Shown here: positions 33,700 through 41,582 of the stretch, piece by piece
Layout: the number at the start of each line of letters is the position of its first letter
Numbering within the stretch: position 1 is the stretch's first letter
Assembly: GCA_005888315.1 (NCBI GenBank)
Contig: VAWH01000025.1
Span: forward strand, 21,104 to 85,103
Reading direction: 5' to 3'
Source of the DNA: Actinomycetota bacterium
GTDB lineage: Bacteria > Actinomycetota > Thermoleophilia > Gaiellales > Gaiellaceae
DNA: 64,000 nt
Notes under the pieces: model-generated
Database searches by the model: none
Told to the model about the DNA's origin: nothing
What the model saw: only the letters and a program-made list of their open reading frames with translations
Position numbers and translations under genes: made by a program

Positions 33700-34260
33700 T
33701 TAAGACCCCTCGCCCGGCAGCAGCGAGAAGACGGCGTAGTCCACGCGCCGATCCTCGCGATTGTTGAAGCCGCTGGCCCGAAGCGTGCCCTCGCGCGTGA
33801 ATCCTGCCTTCTCCGCGACGCGGAGCGACGCCCCGTTGCGCACGTCCGCGCGCAGCTGCACCCGCTTCGCGCCGGCCTCGTCCACGGCCCAGCCCGAGAG
33901 CAACCTCACCGCACGCGTCGTCAGGCCCCGTCCGCGCGCCGGCGCTGCCGTCCAGTAGCCCACCTCGACGTTCGCGAGCTCTCGATCGAGAACGTGCATC
34001 GCGATCGAGCCGACGACGGCACCGCTAGCGTGCTCGACGACGGCGAAGAAGGCGCCGAGGCAGTCACGCCAGGCGGCTTCCGTCGAAAGCACATACTCGC
34101 GTGCGTCGCTTTCGCGGTATGGGCTCGGCAGCTGGTGGATCCAGCGGGCGATCTCTTGATCTGCGCAGGCGGCGGCGATCGCCGGGACGTCGTCCAGGGT
34201 CCACTGTCGCAGCGTCACGACTCCATCCGAGAGAGGCGGATCGGGCGGCTGAAGCTCCAC
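33700..34260 (-). CDS. GNAT-family N-acetyltransferase (RimJ/RimL type)
   Basis: 186 residues. VTLRQWTLDDVPAIAAACAD is the usual RimJ-like opening, and the acetyl-CoA site is visible as YWTAAPARGRGLTTRAVRLL, followed by LRADVRNGASLRVAEKAGF. Substrate unknown (protein N-terminus, amine or antibiotic). GTG at 34260 was chosen because the 53-codon upstream extension overlaps the divergent pckA promoter. Confidence 0.88.
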   Translation of the reverse strand: MELQPPDPPLSDGVVTLRQWTLDDVPAIAAACADQEIARWIHQLPSPYRESDAREYVLSTEAAWRDCLGAFFAVVEHASGAVVGSIAMHVLDRELANVEVGYWTAAPARGRGLTTRAVRLLSGWAVDEAGAKRVQLRADVRNGASLRVAEKAGFTREGTLRASGFNNREDRRVDYAVFSLLPGEGS

Positions 34261-34299
34261 GAGGCCACGGTACAAGCCGCCCTCGAACCGCGGCGCGCG

Positions 34300-34342
34300 T
34301 ACGATATGGCCCTCGACCCGCGCCAGCCGGGTCTCGTTTTTT
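34300..34342 (+). promoter_or_regulatory. Probable pckA promoter with terminator-like attenuator
   Basis: TACGAT (34300-34305) could be a -10 box. About 10 nt later GACCCG-CGCCAGC-CGGGTC (34315-34333) forms a stem followed by TCGTTTTTT, i.e. an intrinsic terminator between the promoter and the pckA start at 34367. AAGGAG (34354-34359) is the ribosome-binding site. If the transcript starts at this box, expression of the gluconeogenic enzyme could be controlled by attenuation. Confidence 0.4.
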
Positions 34343-34366
34343 GGGCCATCGGGAAGGAGACGCCGC

Positions 34367-35965
34367 GTGGCAATGACGATCGGAACCGAGGGACGGATTG
34401 ACCTCGGCGAGCACGGCATCGACGCCGGCGGGCGCGTGCATCTCCATCCCTCGACGTCGCTGCTCTACACGCACGCTCTGCAAGCGAACGAGGGTCGCCT
34501 CGCGGAGGGCGGACCGCTCGTCGTCGACACCGGACGTCACACCGGCCGCTCCCCGAACGACAAGTTCCTCGTCCGCGAGCCCGGCTCCGAGGAGCGAATC
34601 TGGTGGGGGACCGTCAACCAGTCGATCGACGAAGCTCGGTTCGAAGGTCTCAGAGACAAGCTCACCTCGTTTCTGGAAGATCAGGACCTCTACGTCGTCG
34701 ACTCGTTCGCCGGCGCCGATCCGGCGCACCGGCTCGCCGTCCGCGTGATCACGGACAGCGCCTGGCACGCGCTGTTCGCGAAGACGCTCTTCATCGAGCC
34801 GACCGAGGACGAGCTGGCAGAGTTCGAGCCGGAGGCCCTGGTTCTGCATGCGCCGGCGGTCGAGGCCGACCTGGACGAGGACGGGACCCGCAGCTCGACG
34901 TTCGTGCTTCTGCACCCGACCCGGGCCGAGATCCTGGTCGGCGGCACCTTCTACGCGGGCGAGATCAAGAAGTCGGTCTTCACGCTGATGAACGACCGGC
35001 TGGCGCTCGAGGGCGTCCTGCCGATGCACTGCTCTGCGAACGTCGGCGACGAAGGCGACGTCGCCGTCTTCTTCGGCCTCTCCGGCACCGGCAAGACGAC
35101 CTTGTCCGCGGATCCGGACCGCCACCTGATCGGCGACGACGAGCACGGCTGGTCGGACGACGGGATCTTCAACATCGAGGGCGGCTGCTATGCGAAGGTG
35201 ATCCGCCTCTCGGCCGAGGCCGAGCCCGAGATCTACAAGACGACGCACAGCTTCGGCACCGTGCTCGAGAACGTGATCGTCGACGAGCGAGGCGTGCTCG
35301 ACCTCGACGACGACTCGAAGACCGAGAACACGCGCGCCGCCTACAAGCTGGAACAGATCGCGAATGCGTTGCCTACGAAGCGCGCCGGCCATCCGAGCTC
35401 CGTGATCTTCCTGGCCGCCGACGCGTTCGGCATCCTGCCTCCGCTCGCACGCCTCTCGCGCGAGCAGGCGATGTTCTACTTCCTCTCCGGCTTCACCGCG
35501 AAGCTCGCGGGCACGGAGATCGGCGTCAGCGAGCCGCAGCCGACGTTCTCGGCCTGCTTCGGGGCGCCGTTCCTGCCGCAGCCGCCGGCCGTCTACGCAC
35601 ACATGCTCGGTGAGCGGCTCGACCGCCATGGCGCGACCGTTTGGCTCGTGAACACGGGGTGGACCGGTGGGCCCTACGGCGAGGGTGAGCGGATGCCGAT
35701 CACCGCCACGCGCGCGCTCCTGCACGCGGCGCTATCCGGCGGCGTCGCGGACACGCGGTTCCGTGCGGACGAGCTGTTCGGCTTCGAGGTACCCATCGAG
35801 GTTCACGGCGTCGAGTCGGCCTTGCTCGATCCACGCTCGACCTGGCGCGATCCGCAGGCGTACGACCGCAAGGCGCGTGAACTCGCGAAGATGTTCCGCG
35901 ACAACTTCGCCCAGTTCGCAGCGGACGCAGGCGAGGCGGTCGTCGCGGCGGGTCCGCGGGTCTGA
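34367..35965 (+). CDS. pckA: Phosphoenolpyruvate carboxykinase (ATP)
   Basis: 532 residues, full length. The kinase P-loop is FFGLSGTGKTTL at about 236-246; RHTGRSPNDKF near the N-terminus binds substrate and NVGDEGDVAVFFG, HSFGTVLEN and GGPYGEGERM are further active-site segments. ATP-type rather than GTP-type PEPCK. Converts oxaloacetate to PEP, first step of gluconeogenesis, linking this window's TCA genes to sugar synthesis. GTG at 34367 with AAGGAG 7 nt upstream; a possible ATG lies two codons in. Confidence 0.96.
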   Translation: MAMTIGTEGRIDLGEHGIDAGGRVHLHPSTSLLYTHALQANEGRLAEGGPLVVDTGRHTGRSPNDKFLVREPGSEERIWWGTVNQSIDEARFEGLRDKLTSFLEDQDLYVVDSFAGADPAHRLAVRVITDSAWHALFAKTLFIEPTEDELAEFEPEALVLHAPAVEADLDEDGTRSSTFVLLHPTRAEILVGGTFYAGEIKKSVFTLMNDRLALEGVLPMHCSANVGDEGDVAVFFGLSGTGKTTLSADPDRHLIGDDEHGWSDDGIFNIEGGCYAKVIRLSAEAEPEIYKTTHSFGTVLENVIVDERGVLDLDDDSKTENTRAAYKLEQIANALPTKRAGHPSSVIFLAADAFGILPPLARLSREQAMFYFLSGFTAKLAGTEIGVSEPQPTFSACFGAPFLPQPPAVYAHMLGERLDRHGATVWLVNTGWTGGPYGEGERMPITATRALLHAALSGGVADTRFRADELFGFEVPIEVHGVESALLDPRSTWRDPQAYDRKARELAKMFRDNFAQFAADAGEAVVAAGPRV

Positions 35966-36080
35966 CCGAATTCCAAACCTCTTCCGCCTCAATCGTTACA
36001 AGCTGCTGATCGCCGGCTAACAGCGCCCTCGTAGGTTCGGAACCGACGCCGAGGCATCGAACGGGGCCAAGGAGGGCGTG

Positions 36081-36968
36081 ATGAAGGGCAGGACGAAGTT
36101 GACAACGGCGGCGATCGCCGCAGCGCTGGCGCTCGTTGCGACCGGCACGGGTGCGACCGCGGGCTCCGCGGTAACCTGCTTGGGAGAGCCGGCGACGATC
36201 GTCGGTACCGACGGCGACGACGTAATCGCCGGTACGAGCGACGACGACGTGATCGTGGCGCTCGCAGGCAATGACGTGATCAATGCAGGTGACGGAGACG
36301 ACCTCGTCTGCGCGGGCGAGGGCAACGACAAGATCAACGGTGGTGACGGCTTCTTCGACGGGATCGACGGCGGCCCGGGCGACGATTTGATCGACGGGGC
36401 GGATGCTGCCTTCACGTTCGCCATCTACGAAGACGCTTCAGGGCCGGTCACGGCAGATCTCGCCGCCCGAACCGCCAGCGGAGACGGCACGGACACGCTC
36501 GCGAGCGTGAACGGGCTGATCGGCTCGGACTATGACGACGTGCTCGCCGGCGACAACGATACGAATCTGATCATCGGCGGCCGCGGGAATGACAACATCG
36601 GCGCCCGCGGCTCTGCCGATCTGGTCAGCGGTGACGCCGGCGATGACGTGCTCGACGGTGGCGCGGGGCGTGACACGGTCTCGTACTACGAATCGCCACG
36701 AGGCGTCATCGTCAACCTCGCCACCGGCAAGGCCGCGGGCTGGGGGAGCGACCGCCTCGTGCACCTCGAGGACGTGGACGGCTCTCGCCACGCCGACCGC
36801 CTGCTCGGCAATGCGGCGGTCAACAGGTTCGACGGCGAAGCGGGCGCCGACCGACTGATCGGCCTCGGCGGCAACGATGCTCTGTCCGGCAGCGCCGGCC
36901 GCGACTTCGCCGACGGCGGCCGCGGTCGCGACCGCTGCACGGCCGAGCGGCGGATTCGCTGCCCGTAG
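36081..36968 (+). CDS. Secreted RTX-type calcium-binding repeat protein
   Basis: 295 residues. Signal peptide 1-28 (AAIAAALALVATGTGATAG). The rest is a ladder of nonapeptide-like repeats rich in GxDGDDxI: TDGDDVIAGTSDDDVIV, GNDVINAGDGDDLV, GNDNIGARGSADLV and GGAGRDTVSY, the hallmark of the calcium-binding parallel beta-roll. The end is basic and cysteine-containing. AAGGAGG lies 5 nt before the ATG, which is preferred over the GTG three bases earlier. Role unknown, probably adhesive or structural in the envelope. Confidence 0.85.
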   Translation: MKGRTKLTTAAIAAALALVATGTGATAGSAVTCLGEPATIVGTDGDDVIAGTSDDDVIVALAGNDVINAGDGDDLVCAGEGNDKINGGDGFFDGIDGGPGDDLIDGADAAFTFAIYEDASGPVTADLAARTASGDGTDTLASVNGLIGSDYDDVLAGDNDTNLIIGGRGNDNIGARGSADLVSGDAGDDVLDGGAGRDTVSYYESPRGVIVNLATGKAAGWGSDRLVHLEDVDGSRHADRLLGNAAVNRFDGEAGADRLIGLGGNDALSGSAGRDFADGGRGRDRCTAERRIRCP

Positions 36969-36979
36969 CGGGTGGAGCG

Positions 36980-37011
36980 CATCTGGGGGAACCTCCTGGT
37001 TCCCCCAGATG
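36980..37011. terminator. Perfect 14-bp hairpin between RTX gene and sdhA
   Basis: CATCTGGGGGAACC-TCCT-GGTTCCCCCAGATG, a perfect 14-bp stem, 11 bp after the RTX stop codon and 73 bp before the sdhA TAGCGT box. No T-run follows, so a terminator or an mRNA-stability hairpin are both possible. Confidence 0.55.
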
Positions 37012-37083
37012 GTTCGCTTCGCGGACAGGCGCTGCGCGCCGATCGCCGCACCTGCTACGAAGCCCAGCCTGGACCGCATTAGA

Positions 37084-37089
37084 TAGCGT
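37084..37089 (+). promoter_or_regulatory. -10 box of the sdh operon
   Basis: TAGCGT, 8 nt before the GTG of sdhA, with no ribosome-binding site between. Confidence 0.45.
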
Positions 37090-37097
37090 CCGAGCAG

Positions 37098-38777
37098 GTG
37101 GAAGCGAAGCACGACGTGCTGATCGTCGGTGCCGGCTGCGCAGGGATGCGCGCCGCGATCGAGGCTTTCGACGCAGGCGCTGATGTCGCCCTCCTCTCCA
37201 AGATCCACCCGGTGCGAAGCCACTCCGGCGCGGCCGAGGGCGGCATCAATGCGGCGCTCGGCAACGCCTCGGAGGACGATCCGGAGAAGCACGCCTTCGA
37301 CACGGTCAAAGGCTCGGACTACCTCGGTGACCAGGACGCGATCCAGGTGCTCTGCGACGAGGCGCCCGACGACGTCTACCAGCTCGAGCACTGGGGCGCC
37401 GTGTTCTCGCGGACGGAGGACGGACGGATCGCCCAGCGCCCCTTCGGCGCCGCGGGCGAGCCGCGCACGGCCTATGCCGCCGACATCACCGGCCACGTGC
37501 TCGTTCACGTGCTCTACGAGCAGGTGATGAAGCGCGACATCCCGACCTACGAGGAGTACTTCGCGTGGCAGCTCGTGATCGACGACGACCGTTGTCAGGG
37601 CGTGATCGCCTGGGATCTCCTCAACGGAGGCCTGAAGACGATCGGGGCCAAGACCGTGATCCTCGCGACGGGCGGTGCCGGCCGGTTGTACACGGGGACG
37701 ACGAATGCGTACGCGTGCACCGGCGACGGGATGACGATGGCGCTCCGTGCCGGGGTGCCGCTGAAGGACATGGAGATGATGCAGTTCCACCCGACGACGC
37801 TCGCGCCGACCGGGATCCTGATCACCGAAGGCACCCGCGGCGAGGGCGCCTACCTGTTGAACTCCGAAGGCGACCGGTTTCTGAAGCGCTATGCCCCCAA
37901 CGCGATGGAGCTTGCCTCGCGCGACGTGATCTCACGTGCGGAGCAGACCGAGATCGACGAGGGCCGCGGCGTCGACGGCAACGTCCTGCTCGACATGCGC
38001 CACCTCGGCGCGGAGAAGATCATCGAGCGCTTGCACGGAACCCGCGAGCTGGCGATGACCTACGCCGGGGTCGATCCGATCCACGAGCCGATTCCGGTGC
38101 GCCCGGGGGCCCACTACCACATGGGCGGCGTCGACACCGACCTCGACGGGCGCACCGAGCTCGAAGGTCTCTACGCGGCGGGTGAGTGCGCCTGCGTGTC
38201 GGTCCACGGTGCAAACCGCCTCGGCGGCAACGCCTTGATGGAGACGATCACCTACGGCAAGCGCGCCGGCCGGCATGCCGCCGACTGGGCGTTGACCCAC
38301 ACCACCGTCGAGGTGCCGCCGTCAGTCGAAGCCGATGCCGAGCGCGACCTCCGTCGCCTGCTCGATCGCACCGAAGGCGAGCGGCCCTGGGCGATCCGCA
38401 ACGAGCTCGCGGAGACGATGCACGTCAATTTCGGCGTCTTCCGCAAGGAGGACCAGATGCGCGAGCAGGGCGAGATCGTTGCCGGCCTGCGCGAGCGCTA
38501 CCAGCAGGTCGTCGTCGACGACAAGGGTGAGATCTTCAACAACGACCTGACGCAGGCGCTCGAACTCGGCTTCCTGCTCGAGCTGGCCGAGTGCATGGTC
38601 GTCTGCGGGCTGGCCCGCAAGGAAAGCCGAGGCGCCCACGCGCGCCCCCACGACTATCCGGACCGGGACGACGAGAACTACCTGAGGCACACGCTCGTCC
38701 GCTGGACGGAGGGGCCCGTCCTCGACTGGAAGCCGGTGACTATGACCAAGTGGCAGCCGATGGAGCGAACGTACTGA
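37098..38777 (+). CDS. sdhA: Succinate dehydrogenase/fumarate reductase flavoprotein
   Basis: 559 residues. FAD-binding VLIVGAGCAGMRAAIEA, the His that carries FAD covalently (His42 in VRSHSGAAEGGINA), substrate region HPTTLAPTGILITEGTRGEG and PGAHYHMGGV, and GLYAAGECACVSVHGANRLG. Complete in length. GTG at 37098 fits the family start. It opens a four-gene set: sdhA, a lipoprotein, sdhB and a CCG-domain subunit, linked by overlapping stops and starts. Confidence 0.96.
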   Translation: MEAKHDVLIVGAGCAGMRAAIEAFDAGADVALLSKIHPVRSHSGAAEGGINAALGNASEDDPEKHAFDTVKGSDYLGDQDAIQVLCDEAPDDVYQLEHWGAVFSRTEDGRIAQRPFGAAGEPRTAYAADITGHVLVHVLYEQVMKRDIPTYEEYFAWQLVIDDDRCQGVIAWDLLNGGLKTIGAKTVILATGGAGRLYTGTTNAYACTGDGMTMALRAGVPLKDMEMMQFHPTTLAPTGILITEGTRGEGAYLLNSEGDRFLKRYAPNAMELASRDVISRAEQTEIDEGRGVDGNVLLDMRHLGAEKIIERLHGTRELAMTYAGVDPIHEPIPVRPGAHYHMGGVDTDLDGRTELEGLYAAGECACVSVHGANRLGGNALMETITYGKRAGRHAADWALTHTTVEVPPSVEADAERDLRRLLDRTEGERPWAIRNELAETMHVNFGVFRKEDQMREQGEIVAGLRERYQQVVVDDKGEIFNNDLTQALELGFLLELAECMVVCGLARKESRGAHARPHDYPDRDDENYLRHTLVRWTEGPVLDWKPVTMTKWQPMERTY

Positions 38778-39628
38778 ATCCCGGGCCGCTCCTCGGCGCC
38801 GCGCTCGTGGCAGCAGCGGTCATGCTGACCGCGTGCGGCAGCACGAGCGTCAGCCCCAAGTCCGTGGCTGGCGCTGCGACGAAGACTTCGTCCCTGAAGA
38901 GCTACCGCGTCCAGACGACGACGACTCTCAAGCTCGGCAAGCGCGACGTCACGTTCAAGGGCGACGGCGTCTTCGCTCCGAAGGGACGCCGGGGACGCCT
39001 CTCGCTCGACATGTCCGCTCTCAATCAGATCTCCGGCGCCGAGGGAAGCCCCTACAACCTCGGCTACGCCCAGTTCGTTCTCGACGGCACGTCGATCTAT
39101 ATGCGAATCCCCCTCCTGAAGCAGCTCAATCCGAGCCTGAAGCCTTGGGTGAAGCTCGATCTCGGCCAGGCCGGCCGCACACGAGCGCTCGACTTCGGCT
39201 CCTTCCTGCAGTTCGGCCAGGGCGGCGACCCGACGCAGGCGCTGGAGTACCTGCGCGCGACCGGCAAGCTCGAGAAGAAGGGCACCGACACCGTGCGCGG
39301 CGTCTCGACGACGCACTACAAGAGCGCGGTCGATCTCCGCAAAGTCGCCGACAAGGCGCCTGCGAACCTGCGTGCCGAGCTCCGGACGAACGTGGACCGT
39401 GTGATCGCGCTCACCGGCTCCTCCACGATTCCCGTCGAGGTCTGGGTGGACGAGCAGGGGTATGTGCGTAAGGAGCGCTATACGGAAAAGCTGGAGCTGC
39501 AAGGGCACAAGGTCGACGTCGAGGAGTCCGTGGAGCTCTTCGATTTCGGCACGCCCGTGATCGCCCCCGTGCCGCGCGCGGCAGACGTCAGCGATTTCAC
39601 CGCCGCCACGACCGGATCCAGCAGCTGA
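38774..39628 (+). CDS. Lipoprotein of the LppX/LprAFG-like fold, inside the sdh operon
   Basis: 284 residues from a CTG that overlaps the sdhA TGA. No ATG/GTG/TTG fits: the first ATG (38821) would leave only four residues before the lipobox. A hydrophobic run (LLGAALVAAAVMLTAC) ends in a lipobox-like cysteine followed by GSTSVSPK, so it should be lipid-anchored. The body is soluble, rich in Lys/Thr, and has the beta-alpha layout of LppX-type lipid carriers. Overlap with both sdhA and sdhB stops ties it into the operon, an unexpected partner for a dehydrogenase. Confidence 0.6.
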   Translation: MNPGPLLGAALVAAAVMLTACGSTSVSPKSVAGAATKTSSLKSYRVQTTTTLKLGKRDVTFKGDGVFAPKGRRGRLSLDMSALNQISGAEGSPYNLGYAQFVLDGTSIYMRIPLLKQLNPSLKPWVKLDLGQAGRTRALDFGSFLQFGQGGDPTQALEYLRATGKLEKKGTDTVRGVSTTHYKSAVDLRKVADKAPANLRAELRTNVDRVIALTGSSTIPVEVWVDEQGYVRKERYTEKLELQGHKVDVEESVELFDFGTPVIAPVPRAADVSDFTAATTGSSS

Positions 39629-40701
39629 TGGATGTCGCCCTCAAGATCTGGCGCTACGACCCCGAGAGCGGCGACCGCGAGCTGCGCGATTACGAGCTCG
39701 AGGCGCCCGAGTGGGCCTGCCTGCTCGACGTGCTCGACCTGATCAAGGACCAGCAGGACGGCACGCTGGCCTACCGCAAGAGCTGCCGGATGATGATCTG
39801 CGGCTCCTGTGGGATGCGGATGGACGGCCGCGCCGTCCTCGCCTGCAAGGAGCGGATGAAGCCGATCGTCGACCGCGGGCACGTGCCGGTGATCTCGGCG
39901 ATGGGGAACCTGCCGATCGTCAAGGACCTCGTCGTCGACATGGATCCGTTCTGGGGCAAGGTCCGGCGGATGAAGCCGTGGCTCGAGCCTGGCTACGACG
40001 AGGTGCTCGAGAAGGAGCGGATCGTCTCCCAGCAGGAGATGAACGCGATCCACAAGGAGGCGCTCTGCATCATGTGCGGCTGCTGCGTCTCCGAGTGCAA
40101 CTCGATGGAGTCGGACCCCGAGTTCTTCGGACCCGCGGCGCTCGCGAAGGGATTCCGCTTCGTCGGCGACGCGCGCGACCAGGCCTCGGTCGAGCGGCTC
40201 GAGGACTACAACGACGAGCACGGGATCTGGGACTGCACCCGCTGCTATTTCTGCAACGAGCGCTGCCCGAAGGGGGTCGACCCGCGCGATGCGATCGCCA
40301 AGCTCGGCGCCGAGTCGGTCAAGGAAGGGATCGACCGCGACATGGGCGCGAAGCACGCGAAGTGGTTCGTCAAGTCGGCCGAGACGACCGGCTGGCTGCG
40401 CGAGACGGAGCTCGTCCCGAAGACGCAGGGGATCGTCTCGGCCGTCAAGCAGACGAAGTTCGCGATCGGCCTCGCCCGGAAGGGCAAGGTGCCGCCGCCG
40501 GTGCCGCCGCACGTCGCCGCGGACGTGGGCGAGGCGCGCGCTCTCCACCAGCTCGTCCGCGAGCAGGGCCGCGAAGGGGCCGCCGGGATCGTCCAGGGCG
40601 AGCGCGCCTTGGCGCGGATCGAGCACACGGAGGCGGCCGGGGCGCGGCGGGACGCTCCCGAGGTGACGCCCGGCGAAGAGCCGCCGAAGGCCGAGGGATG
40701 A
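39628..40701 (+). CDS. sdhB: Succinate dehydrogenase iron-sulfur subunit
   Basis: 357 residues, longer than the usual 230-250 because of a C-terminal extension. [2Fe-2S] cysteines at 53, 58, 61 and 73 (CRMMICGSCGMRMDGRAVLAC), then CIMCGCCVSEC (147-157) and CTRCYFCNERCPKG for the [4Fe-4S] and [3Fe-4S]/[4Fe-4S] clusters. The extension (after about residue 290) is charged and low in complexity. ATG overlaps the lipoprotein stop (TGATG). Passes electrons from SdhA to the CCG subunit. Confidence 0.93.
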   Translation: MDVALKIWRYDPESGDRELRDYELEAPEWACLLDVLDLIKDQQDGTLAYRKSCRMMICGSCGMRMDGRAVLACKERMKPIVDRGHVPVISAMGNLPIVKDLVVDMDPFWGKVRRMKPWLEPGYDEVLEKERIVSQQEMNAIHKEALCIMCGCCVSECNSMESDPEFFGPAALAKGFRFVGDARDQASVERLEDYNDEHGIWDCTRCYFCNERCPKGVDPRDAIAKLGAESVKEGIDRDMGAKHAKWFVKSAETTGWLRETELVPKTQGIVSAVKQTKFAIGLARKGKVPPPVPPHVAADVGEARALHQLVREQGREGAAGIVQGERALARIEHTEAAGARRDAPEVTPGEEPPKAEG

Positions 40702-41582
40702 CCAAAGTCGCCTACTACAAAGGCTGCCTCGCCTCGCTCTCGGCGAAGGAGCTCGACACCTCGACGCAGGCGCTCGCGCCGATGCTCGGGCTCGAGCTCG
40801 ACGAGCTCGAGTCGGTCACCTGTTGCGGCGCCGGCGATATCCACGAGGCCGAGCCCGACTACTACCTGCACCTGAACGCGCGCATCCTCGCCTACGGCGC
40901 GGCGACAGGCGCCGAGACGCTGATGACGATCTGCAACGTCTGCACGCTCAACCTCCGCCAGGCGAACTTCCAGCTGCTCAACGACGCCGAGCTACGCGCG
41001 CGGGTGAACGAGAACCTCGCAAAGGTGGGCGTACCGCCGTACGAGCACGACATCGAGGTCAAGCACCTGCTCTGGCTGATCGTCGAGGATGACGGCGCCA
41101 AGCGTCTCCGCGAGGTCGCGCACAAGGGCCTGAAGGGCCTCAAGATCGCGCCCTTCTACGGCTGCCAGATCCTGCGGCCCTCGAAGCTGCTCGGCTTCGA
41201 GGATCCCGACCGGCCGTGGTCGCTCGAGGCGATCATCGAGGCCTGCGGCGGCGAGGCGATCGACTACCCCGCCAAGATCAAGTGCTGCGGCTTCCCGATC
41301 ATCCAGGCGCGCGAGGAGGTGGCGATGGGCGAGCTGATCCAGCCGATCGAGCAGGCCTCAGAGGCAGGCGCCGAGGCGATGGTCACACCCTGCCCGCTCT
41401 GTCACCTGTCGCTGGACGCGTGGCAGTCGAAGCTGCGCGACGCGACGGGCCGCGATTTCCGGATGCCGATCCTGCATCTCTCGCAGCTCGTGGGCGCCGC
41501 CGCCGGGCTCGAGGAAGCCGAGCTCAAGTTCAAGCGCCACGTGGTCTCGGTCGACCCGGTGCTCGAGAAGCTCGAGATCTAG
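40698..41582 (+). CDS. CCG-domain (HdrB/SdhE-like) subunit of succinate dehydrogenase
   Basis: 294 residues with two cysteine-rich CCG domains: YYKGCLASLS...VTCCGAGD plus CNVCTLNLRQ, and FYGCQILRP...KIKCCGFPII plus CPLCHLS. Found as the quinone-reducing or heterodisulfide-reductase-like subunit in the type E succinate dehydrogenase complexes of Campylobacter, archaea and some actinobacteria. It replaces the cytochrome b anchors, none of which is seen nearby. ATG overlaps the sdhB stop by four bases (ATGA); stop shares CTAG with the convergent decarboxylase. Confidence 0.88.
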   Translation: MTKVAYYKGCLASLSAKELDTSTQALAPMLGLELDELESVTCCGAGDIHEAEPDYYLHLNARILAYGAATGAETLMTICNVCTLNLRQANFQLLNDAELRARVNENLAKVGVPPYEHDIEVKHLLWLIVEDDGAKRLREVAHKGLKGLKIAPFYGCQILRPSKLLGFEDPDRPWSLEAIIEACGGEAIDYPAKIKCCGFPIIQAREEVAMGELIQPIEQASEAGAEAMVTPCPLCHLSLDAWQSKLRDATGRDFRMPILHLSQLVGAAAGLEEAELKFKRHVVSVDPVLEKLEI

